Shown here: piece after piece, positions 16,271-26,300 of the stretch | Position numbering within the stretch: position 1 is the first letter of the stretch | How the letters are laid out: the number at the start of each line of letters is the position of its first letter | From: Paractinoplanes tereljensis | GTDB taxonomy: Bacteria; Actinomycetota; Actinomycetes; Mycobacteriales; Micromonosporaceae | Assembly: GCF_016862435.1 (NCBI RefSeq) | Contig: NZ_BOMY01000044.1 | Coordinates: forward strand, 103,980 to 167,979 | Direction of reading: 5' to 3' | Length of the DNA: 64,000 nt | The notes under the pieces: model-generated | Seen by the model: only the letters and a program-made list of their open reading frames with translations | Told to the model about the DNA's origin: nothing | The model's database searches: none | Made by a program: the position numbers and the translations under genes

Positions 16271-19200
16271 GTGGACCGTCCAGGCCGTAACGGCCAGATC
16301 ATCACCTTCTACTCGTACAAGGGTGGGGTCGGGCGAACCATGGCGCTGGCCAATATCGCGTGGATCTTGGCGAGTACCGGCCGCCGAGTCCTCACGGTGG
16401 ACTGGGATCTTGAGTCCCCGGGCCTGCACCTTTACTTCATGCCGTTCCTGACCGACCGCCGGCTGCGCCAGACACCGGGTGTAGTCGACGCGATCATGGA
16501 TTATCGGAAGCGAGTCCAGGAGAGCGGGCCGCTGGATCAAGCGACGTTGCACCGGGTGGCCCGGGTGCAGCGCTACGCGATTTCCCTCGAGCGCTACGAG
16601 TTCCCCTCCGGGGGCAGCATCGACTTTCTACCCAGCGGCCAGCAGGTTCCTGAGTACTCGAGCACGGTCAGCAACTTTGATTGGTCAGAGTTCTGGGACG
16701 GGCTGGATGGCGAGGCCTTCCTCAAGACCTGGGCCGACGACATGCGGGCCAATTACGACGTCACGCTGATCGACAGCCGGACCGGGCTGAGCGACAACGC
16801 AGGCATTTGCACTGTGGAGATGCCGGACACCGTGGTCAACTGCTTCACGTTCAACAACCAGAACATCGACGGCGCGGCCGCCGCGGCGCGGGCGATTCTG
16901 GAGATGCGCGAGTCGCGCGGAAACCCGGTGCGGATCTTCCCGGTGCCGACCCGGGTGGAGGACGGCGAAGCGGCCAAACTGGACCGGTGGCGCGGCACCG
17001 CCCAGCACCGATTCCGCTCGCTGGTCACCGATCTGGGCTATGCCGACCCGGTCAAGTACTGGGGCACCGTCGAGATCCCGTACAAGGTCTTTTACGCCTA
17101 CGAGGAGTCGCTGGCTACCTTCGGCGATCGGGCGCACCAGGAGAACACGCTTCTTGCCGCCTACCAGCGGCTGGCCGGCGAGCTGATCGGCGAACCATGC
17201 GAGTTTGACGGCCCGAGTGACACGATGCGGCGGGGTTGGCTGGCCGAGTTCGAGCAGCGGGGGCCGATCAACCCCGGCCGCTTGGTGATCGGCTACACCC
17301 CGCGAGATCGGATCTGGGCCGAGTGGATCCAGTTCCAACTGCGCACGGTGGGCCAGCGCAGCGATCTGCAGGACATCAATGCTCCGAACGCCGTGGCCGT
17401 GCTGGCGGACGCCGAGCGAGCCCTGTTGTTGCTCTCCCAGGAGTCGGTCCGGCTACCCGCGGCGCTGGCGTTCTGGGACGCTGCCCGGGCGCGTGACGCG
17501 TCTACCTTCAGCCGTTTCCTCATCCCGGTCCGGCTGGATGGCTTCCGACTGCCCTCGCCGTTCGATTCGCGTGAACCCGTTGACATGTTCAACGTCTCCG
17601 CTGCGCACGCCCGCGAGGCCGTGCTGAGCCAACTGGACCTGCGCGATGCGGTTCCGGTGCACGAGGTTGCCGCCGGCGGCGGTCCTCGGCCACGGTTCCC
17701 GTTCGAGCCGGCGCAGGTGTGGCACACCCCCTCCCGGAACCTGGCCTTCACCGGGCGCGACACGATCCTGGAGGAACTGCGGGAGCGCCTGAACGCCAGT
17801 AATGCCGACAACGGCCCGGCCGTACTCCAAGGCATCGGCGGCGTCGGCAAGACGCAGATCGCGATCGAGTATTTACACCGTTTCGCCGCCGACTACGACA
17901 TCGTCTGGTGGATTTCCGGTGACCAGCCGGGCCTGGTGCCGGCTACCCTCGCGGACCTTGCCGGGGTCCTGGACCTGGAGGTGTCCGGCAGCGTCGACAA
18001 CCAGAAGGCGGCGGCTCTGGAAGCGCTGCGGTTGGGTAAACCGTCACCGCGGTGGGCAGTCATCTTCGACAACACCGACGATCCGGAGCAACTCCGCGAT
18101 CTGGTGCCGACGGGCCAGGGTGATGTCATCGTGACCACCCGGGGCGGCGAGTGGTCGCGTGAGGCGTGGACCATCGACGTCAACGTCTTCACTCGCGAGG
18201 AGAGCGTCGAGCTGATCAGCCGCCGGGTGCCCGGGATCGACCGGGCCGGTGCCGATCAGATCGCCGAGAAACTGGGTGACCTACCGCTGGCCGTGGAGCA
18301 GGCGGCCTCCTGGCTGGCCGCCACCGCGATGAGCCCGGACAGCTATCTCGAGATTCTGGATGAGAACCTGCCACGGATCCTCGAGCTGAAGGCTGGGCCG
18401 GATTATCCGCACCCGGCCGCGCAGATCTGGCGGGTTCCGCAGCAGCGGCTGCGAGAGTCCAACCCGGCGGCCGCTCACCTGGTCGAACTCTGTGCGTTCT
18501 TCGCACCGGAGCCGATTCCTACGGTGTTGTTGTCCAGCCCCGGCATGGTCGCGGCGCTTGGTCGCGACAACCCGCGCCTCAGAGACCCGCTTCTCTATGG
18601 TTCACTTGTTCGGGAGATCACCCGATATGGGCTAGCTCGTCAGGATTCGTCGATTCAGGCACTCAGGATGCACCGTTTGGTCCAGAATGTTATCCGAAGC
18701 GACTTGACGACGGAGGTACAGCAGGAGAGGCAGAGGCAAGTGCACGCAATCCTGGCTGCCGAGCGCCGGGGTAACCCGGATGAGAGCAGTAGCTGGCCTG
18801 CCTACCAGCGCCTTCTGCCACATCTGGAGCCCACCGGCGCGCTCGATTCGGACGACCCTGACGTTCACAAGCTGATCGTGGACATGGTCCGATCGCTGCG
18901 CAGCCGCGGAGACCTGACCGCCAGTCTGGGCTTGGCCGGGCGTGCCTTCGATGGTTGGCTGGAACGGTACGGTGCCGACGACCCGTCCGTGCTGCGGATT
19001 CGGTTCGAGTTGGCGAACACCCTGCGAGCCCTCGGCGAACACGAATCCGCCCTGGAGACCGACACCGACGTCCTCGAACGGATGACGCAGGTGTTCGGTG
19101 CGAAGCACCCGTACACCCTGATGGCAGCCCGGGGCCGGGCCGGCGACCTGCGCGGCGTCGGCCGGTACGCCGAGGCCCGCGCGCTCGACGAACAGACTCT

Positions 19201-20182
19201 CGTCGACCTGCAGACCACGATGGGTGGCGAAGACCCCGAGACGCTGAAGGCCGCGAACAACCTCGCCACTTCGCTACGCCTTACGGGTGACTTCAACGGC
19301 GCCGTGCGGACCAGTGAAGAGGTTGTCGAGCGTCGTCGCCGGGTGACCGGGCCGGAGGACTACTACACCCTCCTGTACAGCATTCTGTATGGCCGCGACC
19401 AGCGCGAAATCGGTGATCTGGCGCGTTCGCGCGAGACCCTGGAAACCGCTGTCGGCGCCTGCCTGCGAGCCCTCGGTGACCGCCACGAGTTGACCCTGCT
19501 GGCCCGCAAGAACCTCGCCGTCACGCTACGCCGTCTCGGGCTCATCGAGGAGGCCAAAGGCCTCAGCATCAGCGTTCGGGACGCTTTCGAGGAGACCGTC
19601 GGTCAGCGGCATCCGCACACGCTGGCGGCCGGTCTTGAAGTGGCCTGTGCGTTGTCGGCGGCCGGCGACAACGCCGGTGCCGGCGTCGCCGCCGGGGACG
19701 TGCTCGCGCGCTATCGGCAACGGCAGAGCGCCAACCACCCCTTCACCCTGGCCGCTCAGAACGATCTCGCGATCTTCCTGTTGCGTGACGGCCGGACCGA
19801 GGAGGCCCGCGGGCCCCTCGACGAGGCCGCCGCGGGTTTCGCCGAGGCGCTTGGTGAGGAGCACCCCTACACGCTGCTCTGCAGCAGCAACCGAGCCAAC
19901 GCGATGTTCGCCATGGGTGAGATCGAGGCAGCTCGGACAATCGATGAGAACAACTACACACGGTTGCGGTCTCTGCTCAGTGCCGGTCACCCCGCCGTCA
20001 TTGCAGCTGCCGCCAACCTTGTCGCCACCCGACTGGCGGCCGGTGATCAGGAAAGTGCCGAGAAGCTGCGCGAGGACGCCTTGCGTACCTGCCTCGATCG
20101 GCTCGGCAGCGACCACCCACATACGGCGTCGCTGCGCGACGGCGCCCGGATCAACAGCGACATCGAGCCTTCCGAGACATGA
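16271..20182 (+). CDS. fxsT: FxSxx-COOH system TPR protein FxsT (copy 1)
   Basis: A 1303-residue multidomain protein. Residues 8-300 form a MinD/ParA-like P-loop domain with the deviant Walker A KGGVGRT (17-23) and VDWDLESPGLHLYF. About 335-465 is a TIR-like domain starting RLVIGYTPRDRIWAEW. From about 495 there is an NB-ARC ATPase with GIGGVGKT (521-528), WAVIFDNTDD as Walker B and DLPLAVEQAASWLA. From about 860 the chain consists of TPR/Kinesin-light-chain-like repeats, ending near ARINSDIEP. GTG at 16271 is preceded by AGAAGGAGG at 5 bp and matches the paralogue's start; GTG at 16226, overlapping fxsC1, is less likely. It is an NLR-like sensor architecture of unknown ligand. Confidence 0.85.
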   Translation: MDRPGRNGQIITFYSYKGGVGRTMALANIAWILASTGRRVLTVDWDLESPGLHLYFMPFLTDRRLRQTPGVVDAIMDYRKRVQESGPLDQATLHRVARVQRYAISLERYEFPSGGSIDFLPSGQQVPEYSSTVSNFDWSEFWDGLDGEAFLKTWADDMRANYDVTLIDSRTGLSDNAGICTVEMPDTVVNCFTFNNQNIDGAAAAARAILEMRESRGNPVRIFPVPTRVEDGEAAKLDRWRGTAQHRFRSLVTDLGYADPVKYWGTVEIPYKVFYAYEESLATFGDRAHQENTLLAAYQRLAGELIGEPCEFDGPSDTMRRGWLAEFEQRGPINPGRLVIGYTPRDRIWAEWIQFQLRTVGQRSDLQDINAPNAVAVLADAERALLLLSQESVRLPAALAFWDAARARDASTFSRFLIPVRLDGFRLPSPFDSREPVDMFNVSAAHAREAVLSQLDLRDAVPVHEVAAGGGPRPRFPFEPAQVWHTPSRNLAFTGRDTILEELRERLNASNADNGPAVLQGIGGVGKTQIAIEYLHRFAADYDIVWWISGDQPGLVPATLADLAGVLDLEVSGSVDNQKAAALEALRLGKPSPRWAVIFDNTDDPEQLRDLVPTGQGDVIVTTRGGEWSREAWTIDVNVFTREESVELISRRVPGIDRAGADQIAEKLGDLPLAVEQAASWLAATAMSPDSYLEILDENLPRILELKAGPDYPHPAAQIWRVPQQRLRESNPAAAHLVELCAFFAPEPIPTVLLSSPGMVAALGRDNPRLRDPLLYGSLVREITRYGLARQDSSIQALRMHRLVQNVIRSDLTTEVQQERQRQVHAILAAERRGNPDESSSWPAYQRLLPHLEPTGALDSDDPDVHKLIVDMVRSLRSRGDLTASLGLAGRAFDGWLERYGADDPSVLRIRFELANTLRALGEHESALETDTDVLERMTQVFGAKHPYTLMAARGRAGDLRGVGRYAEARALDEQTLVDLQTTMGGEDPETLKAANNLATSLRLTGDFNGAVRTSEEVVERRRRVTGPEDYYTLLYSILYGRDQREIGDLARSRETLETAVGACLRALGDRHELTLLARKNLAVTLRRLGLIEEAKGLSISVRDAFEETVGQRHPHTLAAGLEVACALSAAGDNAGAGVAAGDVLARYRQRQSANHPFTLAAQNDLAIFLLRDGRTEEARGPLDEAAAGFAEALGEEHPYTLLCSSNRANAMFAMGEIEAARTIDENNYTRLRSLLSAGHPAVIAAAANLVATRLAAGDQESAEKLREDALRTCLDRLGSDHPHTASLRDGARINSDIEPSET

Positions 20183-20264
20183 CCTACCCGCACCGGCGGG
20201 AGCGGTTTGACGGTGGCGCTAATCTGTTCCGGTTGCGAGCCGGGATCTACAAAGGGGTACGAAG

Positions 20265-20456
20265 TTGAGGTCGTCGGCGGAGCCGCAGATCGACGGGAGT
20301 ATCCCTAACATCATCGATGTTCCCTGGTCAAAGCTCATGACGGAGGGGTCCGATGCGCTGGGTCACGCACTGCGGCGGCGGCGTGAGACCGACGCCGAGC
20401 GTCCTGGAGTCGTTGCCTTGGCCGAGCAGATCAGCCTTTTCAACAACTTCATGTAA
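20265..20456 (+). CDS. fxsA: FxSxx-COOH-type precursor peptide 2 (C-terminus FNNFM)
   Basis: A 63-residue peptide starting at TTG, with AAAGGGG 7 bp upstream. The leader-like stretch IIDVPWSKLMTEGSDALGHA (residues 16-35) followed by LRRRR matches precursor 1 in its pattern W-x3-, S-x-L/A and HAL-x-R. The chain ends ISLFNNFM-COOH, again F-x-N-x-x at the C-terminus (F59, N61). It sits 9 bp before the radical SAM gene, the usual place for a precursor and its maturase. A TTGACG at 20207-20212 might belong to a local promoter, but no good -10 box follows. A small CCCGC/GCGGG hairpin (20187-20200) directly follows the fxsT1 stop. Confidence 0.8.
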   Translation: MRSSAEPQIDGSIPNIIDVPWSKLMTEGSDALGHALRRRRETDAERPGVVALAEQISLFNNFM

Positions 20457-20465
20457 CCGGTTCGG

Positions 20466-21707
20466 GTGGCAGCCCTGCCTCAAGTCGCGTCAGGGGTTTC
20501 GGTTGAGGTCCTTCGTTCTGCGGCACCCGGGGTGACCGCTCCGGCCGCGGTGCCCTTTCGTCACCTGTTGCTGAAGGTGCACAGCAGGTGCAACCTCGCT
20601 TGCCGCTACTGCTATGTGTACGAACACGTTGATCAGTCCTGGCGCGACCGCCCCAAGGTGATGGCGCACGAGGTTATCGATGTAGCCGCACGCCGGTTTG
20701 CCGAACACGCAGTGACTTGGGATCTTCCGCGGGTGGCCGTCACCTTTCACGGCGGCGAACCGCTCCTGGCCGGTCCGGACGTGCTGGAGTACGCGATCGG
20801 GGCGATGCGGGACGCCATGCCGGCCGGGGTGGCCGTGCGGTTCACTGTGCAGACCAATGGCATCCTGCTCACCGAACCGATCCTCGACCTGTTCCGCCGC
20901 CACCAGGTTCGAGTCGGGGTGAGCCTCGACGGCGGCCGCCAGGCGAACGACCGCGAACGCCGGTTCGCGAACGGACGAGGGAGTTACCACCAGGTCGCGG
21001 CAGGCCTGGCGGCGTTACGGGCCGAGAAATACCGGCACCTCTACGGGGGTCTGCTGTGCACCGTGGATGTGCGCAACGACCCCGTCGAGGTGTACGAGGA
21101 CCTGCTCGCCTTCGCCCCGCCCCGCATTGATCTGCTGTTGCCGCACGGTAACTGGACCCAGCCGCCGCCGGCGCGTATCCCCGGCGACCCGCGGACTCCG
21201 TACGCCGACTGGCTGATCCCGATCTTCGATCGCTGGTACGACGCGCCGCGTCGGGAGACCGATATCCGGTTGTTCAGCGCGATCATGTCGCTCCTGCTGG
21301 GTGGTCCGAGCGACACCGAATCGGTCGGCCTGACCCCGATCGACTTCGTGATCGTGGAGACCGACGGAGCAATCGAGCAGGGTGACGCCCTCAAGACCGC
21401 AGCCGAGGGCGAAGCGGCGACCGGATGCAACGTCCTGGATCACCGATTCGATGACATCCTCGGGCTTCCCGGCATCCGGGCCCGCCAGACCGGCCTCGCC
21501 GGCCTGGGCGCGACCTGCCGGGCCTGCCCGCTGGTCCAGGTCTGCGGCGGTGGCCACTACGCCCACCGGTACGAGGCGACTTCCGGCTTCACGAATCCAT
21601 CGGTCTACTGCGCCGACCTGCAGCGACTCATCCGGCACATCCACGGCCGGATGAGCGAGGACCTGCACCGGCTGACCGCCGACACCTCGACGGGGACCAA
21701 TTCGTGA
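20466..21707 (+). CDS. fxsB: FxsB-family radical SAM/SPASM peptide maturase
   Basis: A 413-residue protein. The radical SAM motif CNLACRYC gives C42-x3-C46-x2-C49 for the SAM-binding 4Fe-4S cluster, followed by VTFHGGEPLL (GGE motif). The C-terminus has a SPASM-type auxiliary cluster region with CRACPLVQVCGGG and NPSVYCADLQRL. The family installs cyclophane cross-links between an aromatic side chain and a residue two positions later in the precursor. Many FxsB proteins carry an extra C-terminal metallohydrolase-like extension; here that part is a separate downstream gene. Start GTG at 20466; its TGA overlaps the next GTG. Confidence 0.88.
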   Translation: MAALPQVASGVSVEVLRSAAPGVTAPAAVPFRHLLLKVHSRCNLACRYCYVYEHVDQSWRDRPKVMAHEVIDVAARRFAEHAVTWDLPRVAVTFHGGEPLLAGPDVLEYAIGAMRDAMPAGVAVRFTVQTNGILLTEPILDLFRRHQVRVGVSLDGGRQANDRERRFANGRGSYHQVAAGLAALRAEKYRHLYGGLLCTVDVRNDPVEVYEDLLAFAPPRIDLLLPHGNWTQPPPARIPGDPRTPYADWLIPIFDRWYDAPRRETDIRLFSAIMSLLLGGPSDTESVGLTPIDFVIVETDGAIEQGDALKTAAEGEAATGCNVLDHRFDDILGLPGIRARQTGLAGLGATCRACPLVQVCGGGHYAHRYEATSGFTNPSVYCADLQRLIRHIHGRMSEDLHRLTADTSTGTNS

Positions 21708-23320
21708 ATGTCCGCCCGCACGGGCTCACCAGGGCGCAGTTCGCCGACATCGCTGCCGGCGGCGGCGATGCCCAAGCGCTGACCGGGCTGGCCGAGGCGC
21801 AGGTGAGCAAGCGCCTGCTGCTGCTGAGGGAGGTGCGCCGGGTTACCGGGCTGGGAGACGAGCCGGCCTGGGCGCTGCTGGATGCCGTGATGGACGACAA
21901 CCCCCCGGCGGGGGTACTGGCGAACCTCGGCGGTCCGTTCACCGACCTGTGGGCGACCCGCCTGCTGCGGCGTCCGGGCGGGAAACCTACGCCGGTTGAG
22001 CGCCGGTACCTGGCCGGCCTCGCGGCGGCGGTGGCGGTCGTCGCGCAGAAGCCCTTCGAACTGTGGCTGGACTCGGCGGACGGCGGCGTGTTTCTTCCTG
22101 GGCTGGGCCGATTTGACGGTGGTGCCTGGGCGAACGGGAAAGTCCTGATCAGTTACGACGGCGAGACACTGGGAACGGACGGACCACAGGCGCGTTGGAC
22201 ACCGTGTCGTTCGGCCGCTGAGGGTGTACTGATCGACGATCTGGACCCGAACCGGGACTGCTTCGGTAAGCCGGTAACCGATCGATTGCCGGAGGCCGAA
22301 GCCGCCGCGCTCGCGGACCTCTGCCGGTCCGCCTTGCGTCTGATCGATGAAGATTATTCCGGTTACGCGCCCACTGTCCGGGCCTGTTTTCGGGTGCTGA
22401 TTCCGCTGGTCGAGCCGGCCGCCGGGTCGGTAAGTGTGTCGCATCAGAATGCGTTCGGGGCGATCGCCACCTCCGGTCCGACCGACGCGGCCCAGTTGGC
22501 GCTCACGTTGCTGCACGAGTCCGCGCACCTCAAGTTGTATGCCCTCCTGGACCTCGTGGATCTGGTCCAGCCGGGATGTGACGAACTTTTCCACGCACCC
22601 TGGCGCAGCGATCCGCGTCCGCCAGGTGCCCTCCTGCAGGGTGCATATGCGCATGCCGCGGTCGCCGGCTTCTGGCGTGTCCGGCGTCATCGGATTACCG
22701 GTCCGGCCGCCCGAGCGGCCGAGTTCGAGTACGCACTGTGGCGTGATCACGCCCGCCGGGCCGTCGAGACCCTGTCCCGCCCCGGCGTCCTGACCGAGCT
22801 CGGCGTGGACTTCGTCGCCAATCTTGCCGGTTGCCTGGATGGCTGGCCGGACGACATCCGGCCGGACATCCGGGCCGGAGTGACGGCCAGCGCAACGGTC
22901 ACCGACGTGGAATGGCGGCTGCGCAATCATGAACTCACCGACTCCGGTGCCCGTGAATTGGCCGGTGCCTACGCCGAGAATCGGCCGTGCCCACCGCTCC
23001 CGGCCCCGCGAGTGACCGCCGGTCTGATCGGTGCGGCCGCGATGGCGAACGAACAGGCTCGGGCACTCCGCCAGGCGGCCATCGCTGCGGAAACCGCCGA
23101 GGAGCCGCCAACCGTCGCCGACCTGGACGAGCGACTGCTGGCCGACCCGGGTGACGCATCGGCCTGGGCGCTGCTCGCCCTCGCCCTCACCGGTGCCGCT
23201 GCGCAGACCGTCAGGGAACGGCCTGAGCTGGTCCGCACCCTGGCCGCGACGGGGATCCGGCCCTCGGCCGCCGCGGCCTGGCTCTCCCCGCGTTTCGCGG
23301 CGGCGGAGGACAGCGTCTGA
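21704..23320 (+). CDS. HExxH-motif protein of the Fxs locus (putative peptide-modification metallohydrolase)
   Basis: A 538-residue protein. LLHESAHLKLY carries an intact zinc-type H271-E-x-x-H275. Surrounding sequences (LIDEDYSGYAPTVRACFRVL, HQNAFGAIATSGPTDAAQLA, DLVQPGCDELFHAPWRSDPR) fit the HEXXH-motif domain family found next to or fused to radical SAM peptide maturases. A possible third ligand is not obvious. The GTG start overlaps the fxsB stop by 4 bp, so equal expression with the maturase is likely. It could be a leader peptidase, an accessory binding protein or a second modifying enzyme. It ends 15 bp from the convergent fxsT2. Confidence 0.75.
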   Translation: MNVRPHGLTRAQFADIAAGGGDAQALTGLAEAQVSKRLLLLREVRRVTGLGDEPAWALLDAVMDDNPPAGVLANLGGPFTDLWATRLLRRPGGKPTPVERRYLAGLAAAVAVVAQKPFELWLDSADGGVFLPGLGRFDGGAWANGKVLISYDGETLGTDGPQARWTPCRSAAEGVLIDDLDPNRDCFGKPVTDRLPEAEAAALADLCRSALRLIDEDYSGYAPTVRACFRVLIPLVEPAAGSVSVSHQNAFGAIATSGPTDAAQLALTLLHESAHLKLYALLDLVDLVQPGCDELFHAPWRSDPRPPGALLQGAYAHAAVAGFWRVRRHRITGPAARAAEFEYALWRDHARRAVETLSRPGVLTELGVDFVANLAGCLDGWPDDIRPDIRAGVTASATVTDVEWRLRNHELTDSGARELAGAYAENRPCPPLPAPRVTAGLIGAAAMANEQARALRQAAIAAETAEEPPTVADLDERLLADPGDASAWALLALALTGAAAQTVRERPELVRTLAATGIRPSAAAAWLSPRFAAAEDSV

Positions 23321-23335
23321 CGTGTACGCCGGTGG

Positions 23336-26300
23336 CTAGGGCTGCGCCGGGTCGATGTCGCAGTTGAGCCGGGTCCGGGTGCGGACCGCGACGGAGTTGG
23401 GGTGATCGGGGCCGAGGACGCGATGCGACCGGACCAGGATGCTCCGGGTCATTTCGTCAGCCTGAGCTGTCTCGCCGAGCGTCCGCAGACTGATCGCCAG
23501 GTTGTTCTCGGCCGCCAGGGTGTCCGGATGATTCTGGCCCAGAGCCTCGTTGATCGGCTCGCGCAGGCCCCTGTTCACGGCCAGCGCGCCGCCGTGATCG
23601 TTCAGGTCGTACATCACGTTGGCCAGGTTGATTCGGCAGGCCAGGGTGTATGGGTGGTCCGGGCCGAGGGTTGCAGTGAAGCGTTCGACGACTCGCTCGG
23701 CCAACGGCAGAGCGGCTGAGTATTCGCCCAGTCGGCGTAGGAAGATCGCGACGTTGTTCTCGCAGGACAGCGTGAACGGATGGTCCTCGCCGACCTTGTC
23801 CCGGTAACCACTGAGGGCAGCCTCGCCGGTCTCCCGGGCTTCCACGTGATTGTTCAGCGCCGACTGGTCACAGGCCAGATCATTGCGGCAGGCGAGCGTC
23901 TCCAGGTGGCTCGGGCCGAGCTTGCGTTCGTGCCGGATCAGGGTCTGGGCAGTCAGCGCGTGTGCGGCGGTCAGCGACCCGGCCTTGCGCAGAGTGACCG
24001 CCAGGGTCCGGGCCAGCCGGAGCGATTCCGGGTGGCTCTCGCCCAGGTCCTCGGTGGCAATTTCCAGCGCGTGTGCGAGTACGTCCCGCGCCTCGTCGAA
24101 GTGGCCGAGGTCGCGCAGGTCGCGGCCGACCGCCGCCATCGCCTGCAGGGTGACCGGGTGCCGTTCGCCGAAGACCCGGCGCCGGATCTGGTAGCACTCC
24201 TGGTCGAGTTCGGCGGCGGCGGTCAGGTCGCCGACCAGCGAGAGCGAGAGCGCGAGATTGTTCATCGCGTGGGTGGTCCGGAGATGCTCGTCACCGAGCA
24301 CCCGCCGAGACCGATCCAACGCCTGTTCGCTCAGGTCCCGGGCCTCCGCGTACCGTCCCTGCACCCGTAGATCTGCGGCCAGCGAGGAGACCGCCATGAT
24401 CGTGTACGGGATGTTCGGCCCGAGGAGCTCGGTCAGTTGTTGGTGCACGTCGGTATCGGCCGCGTAGGCGTCCTCGTAGCGGGCGAGAGATCGCGTCGTG
24501 TTCGCCAGATGGAGGCGCAGTGACAGGGTGGTCACGTCGTCCGGCTCGCCGTGTGTCAGCCGCCAGCTGTTCAGCGCCGCGTCGCCCAGCTCCTGACTGC
24601 TCTGGTAGTCGCCGGCTTTCCAGAGGTAGCGCACCGTGTCGATGACCAGCTGGCGTACCGACTGGGTTGCTGAACCGAGCGCGCCGGACCGCTCCAGGTG
24701 CTGGTGCAGACGGCGATAGGTCGGCCAGTGGGTCGGGCGGTCCGGGTCCTTCGGATTGAGCGCGCCCAGCACCTCGTGGACGTGCTGGCGGTTGATCTCT
24801 CGCTCGGCCGGCGGCAGCCCATCCTGGATCACGGCCTGGACCAGACGGTGCAACTGGATGGTGGACTGGCCGGTGTCCAACCGGGCCAGCGCGTAGCGGC
24901 CGATCTCCTGGATCAGGCGGCCCTGCATCAGCGGTTCACTGAGCAGGGGGTCCAGCGGAAGCAGGATGTCGATGAAGCGCTCGTTGTAGAAGAACGACGT
25001 CGGGATCGGCTCCGCGGCAAAGAAGGCGCAGATCTCCAGCAGCTTGGCCGCGGCCGGCATGTGTTCCCGGATCCGCTCGAGGGACAGCCGCCACGTGGCG
25101 GCGACCGGGCGCTCGTATCCCGTCGGTGGGCTCCCACTCAGCATCTGCGGCAGTTGGGTGTCAAGCAGACCTTGGTACGTCCGCACCGACATGGCGGTGG
25201 CCGCCAGCCAGGCGCCCGCCTGTTCGACTGCCAATGGCAGATCGCCCAGTCGCTCGGCCAGCGACTCGGCCTCCTCGTCGGACATCGTCGGCACCCGCCG
25301 GTGCAGCAGCGCGACACTCTCCGGCCGGCTGAACAGGCCCACCTCCACGGTGGTCGCGTGCCCGCCCCAGGTGAGGTTCCGCGAGGTCAGGAGCACGTGG
25401 CCGGGTCCCTGTGGCAGGTACGGCTCGATCTCCGCCGGGTCGTCGACGTTGTCGAAGATGAGCAACCAACGCCGGTACGGGATACCCCGGCGCAGCGCGT
25501 CCAGCACTCCCTTCCAGGCCTCGCCGACGTTCTCCGCGTTCGGCAGGTCGAGCAACTGGGCCAGATCTGCCATCGACTGCCGGACGTCGCTGGGGCGCTC
25601 GGCCGAGATCCACCAGACGATGTCGTAGTTGGCGGCGAACCGGTGGGCGTACTCCAGCGCCACCTGGGTCTTGCCTACGCCGCCGAGGCCATACAGAGCT
25701 TGCGGGGTCACCACCGTGACGTCGGCGGCGAGCCGGTCGCGTAACACCTCGAGGAGCTGCCCGCGACCGGTGAAGGTCGCATTGCGCTGCGGCACGTCCC
25801 ACACCGGCGGCTGGCTGGCCGGGAACCGGATCGCGGCCTGGGTGGCTTCCCGCCGGTCGCTGTCGCTCTGTGGAAGATCATCGAAGACCGCCCGAAGCGC
25901 CTGCCGGGCTCGGTCCTCGGTGAGGTTCATCAGGTCGACCTCGGGCACCCGGGCCAGGAATGGCGACGGCAGCGGCGAGGCGTCGAGCCGGATCGGTACG
26001 AGCATGCTGCCGCTTGGCTCTTTTTCGATGATCGTGCGCCACAGCGATGCCGCGTTCGGCGATTCCACGTAGTCGCGGGAGAGCAGGACCAGCACCCGGG
26101 CCGCCGGGTCCAGCCAGGACTCCAGCGCCGGATCCGAGCCGTGCACCGGCCCGCCCAGGTCGATCTCGCGGAGCGTCACCCGGAGGCCGGCGGAGTCCAA
26201 CTCGCCGGCGATCCAGTCGGTCCAGACCCGGTTGACCGAGGCGTAACTGATCAGTACGTCGTTGCCGAGAACCAGCTTCTGCCGTTCGAACTGGGCCAAC

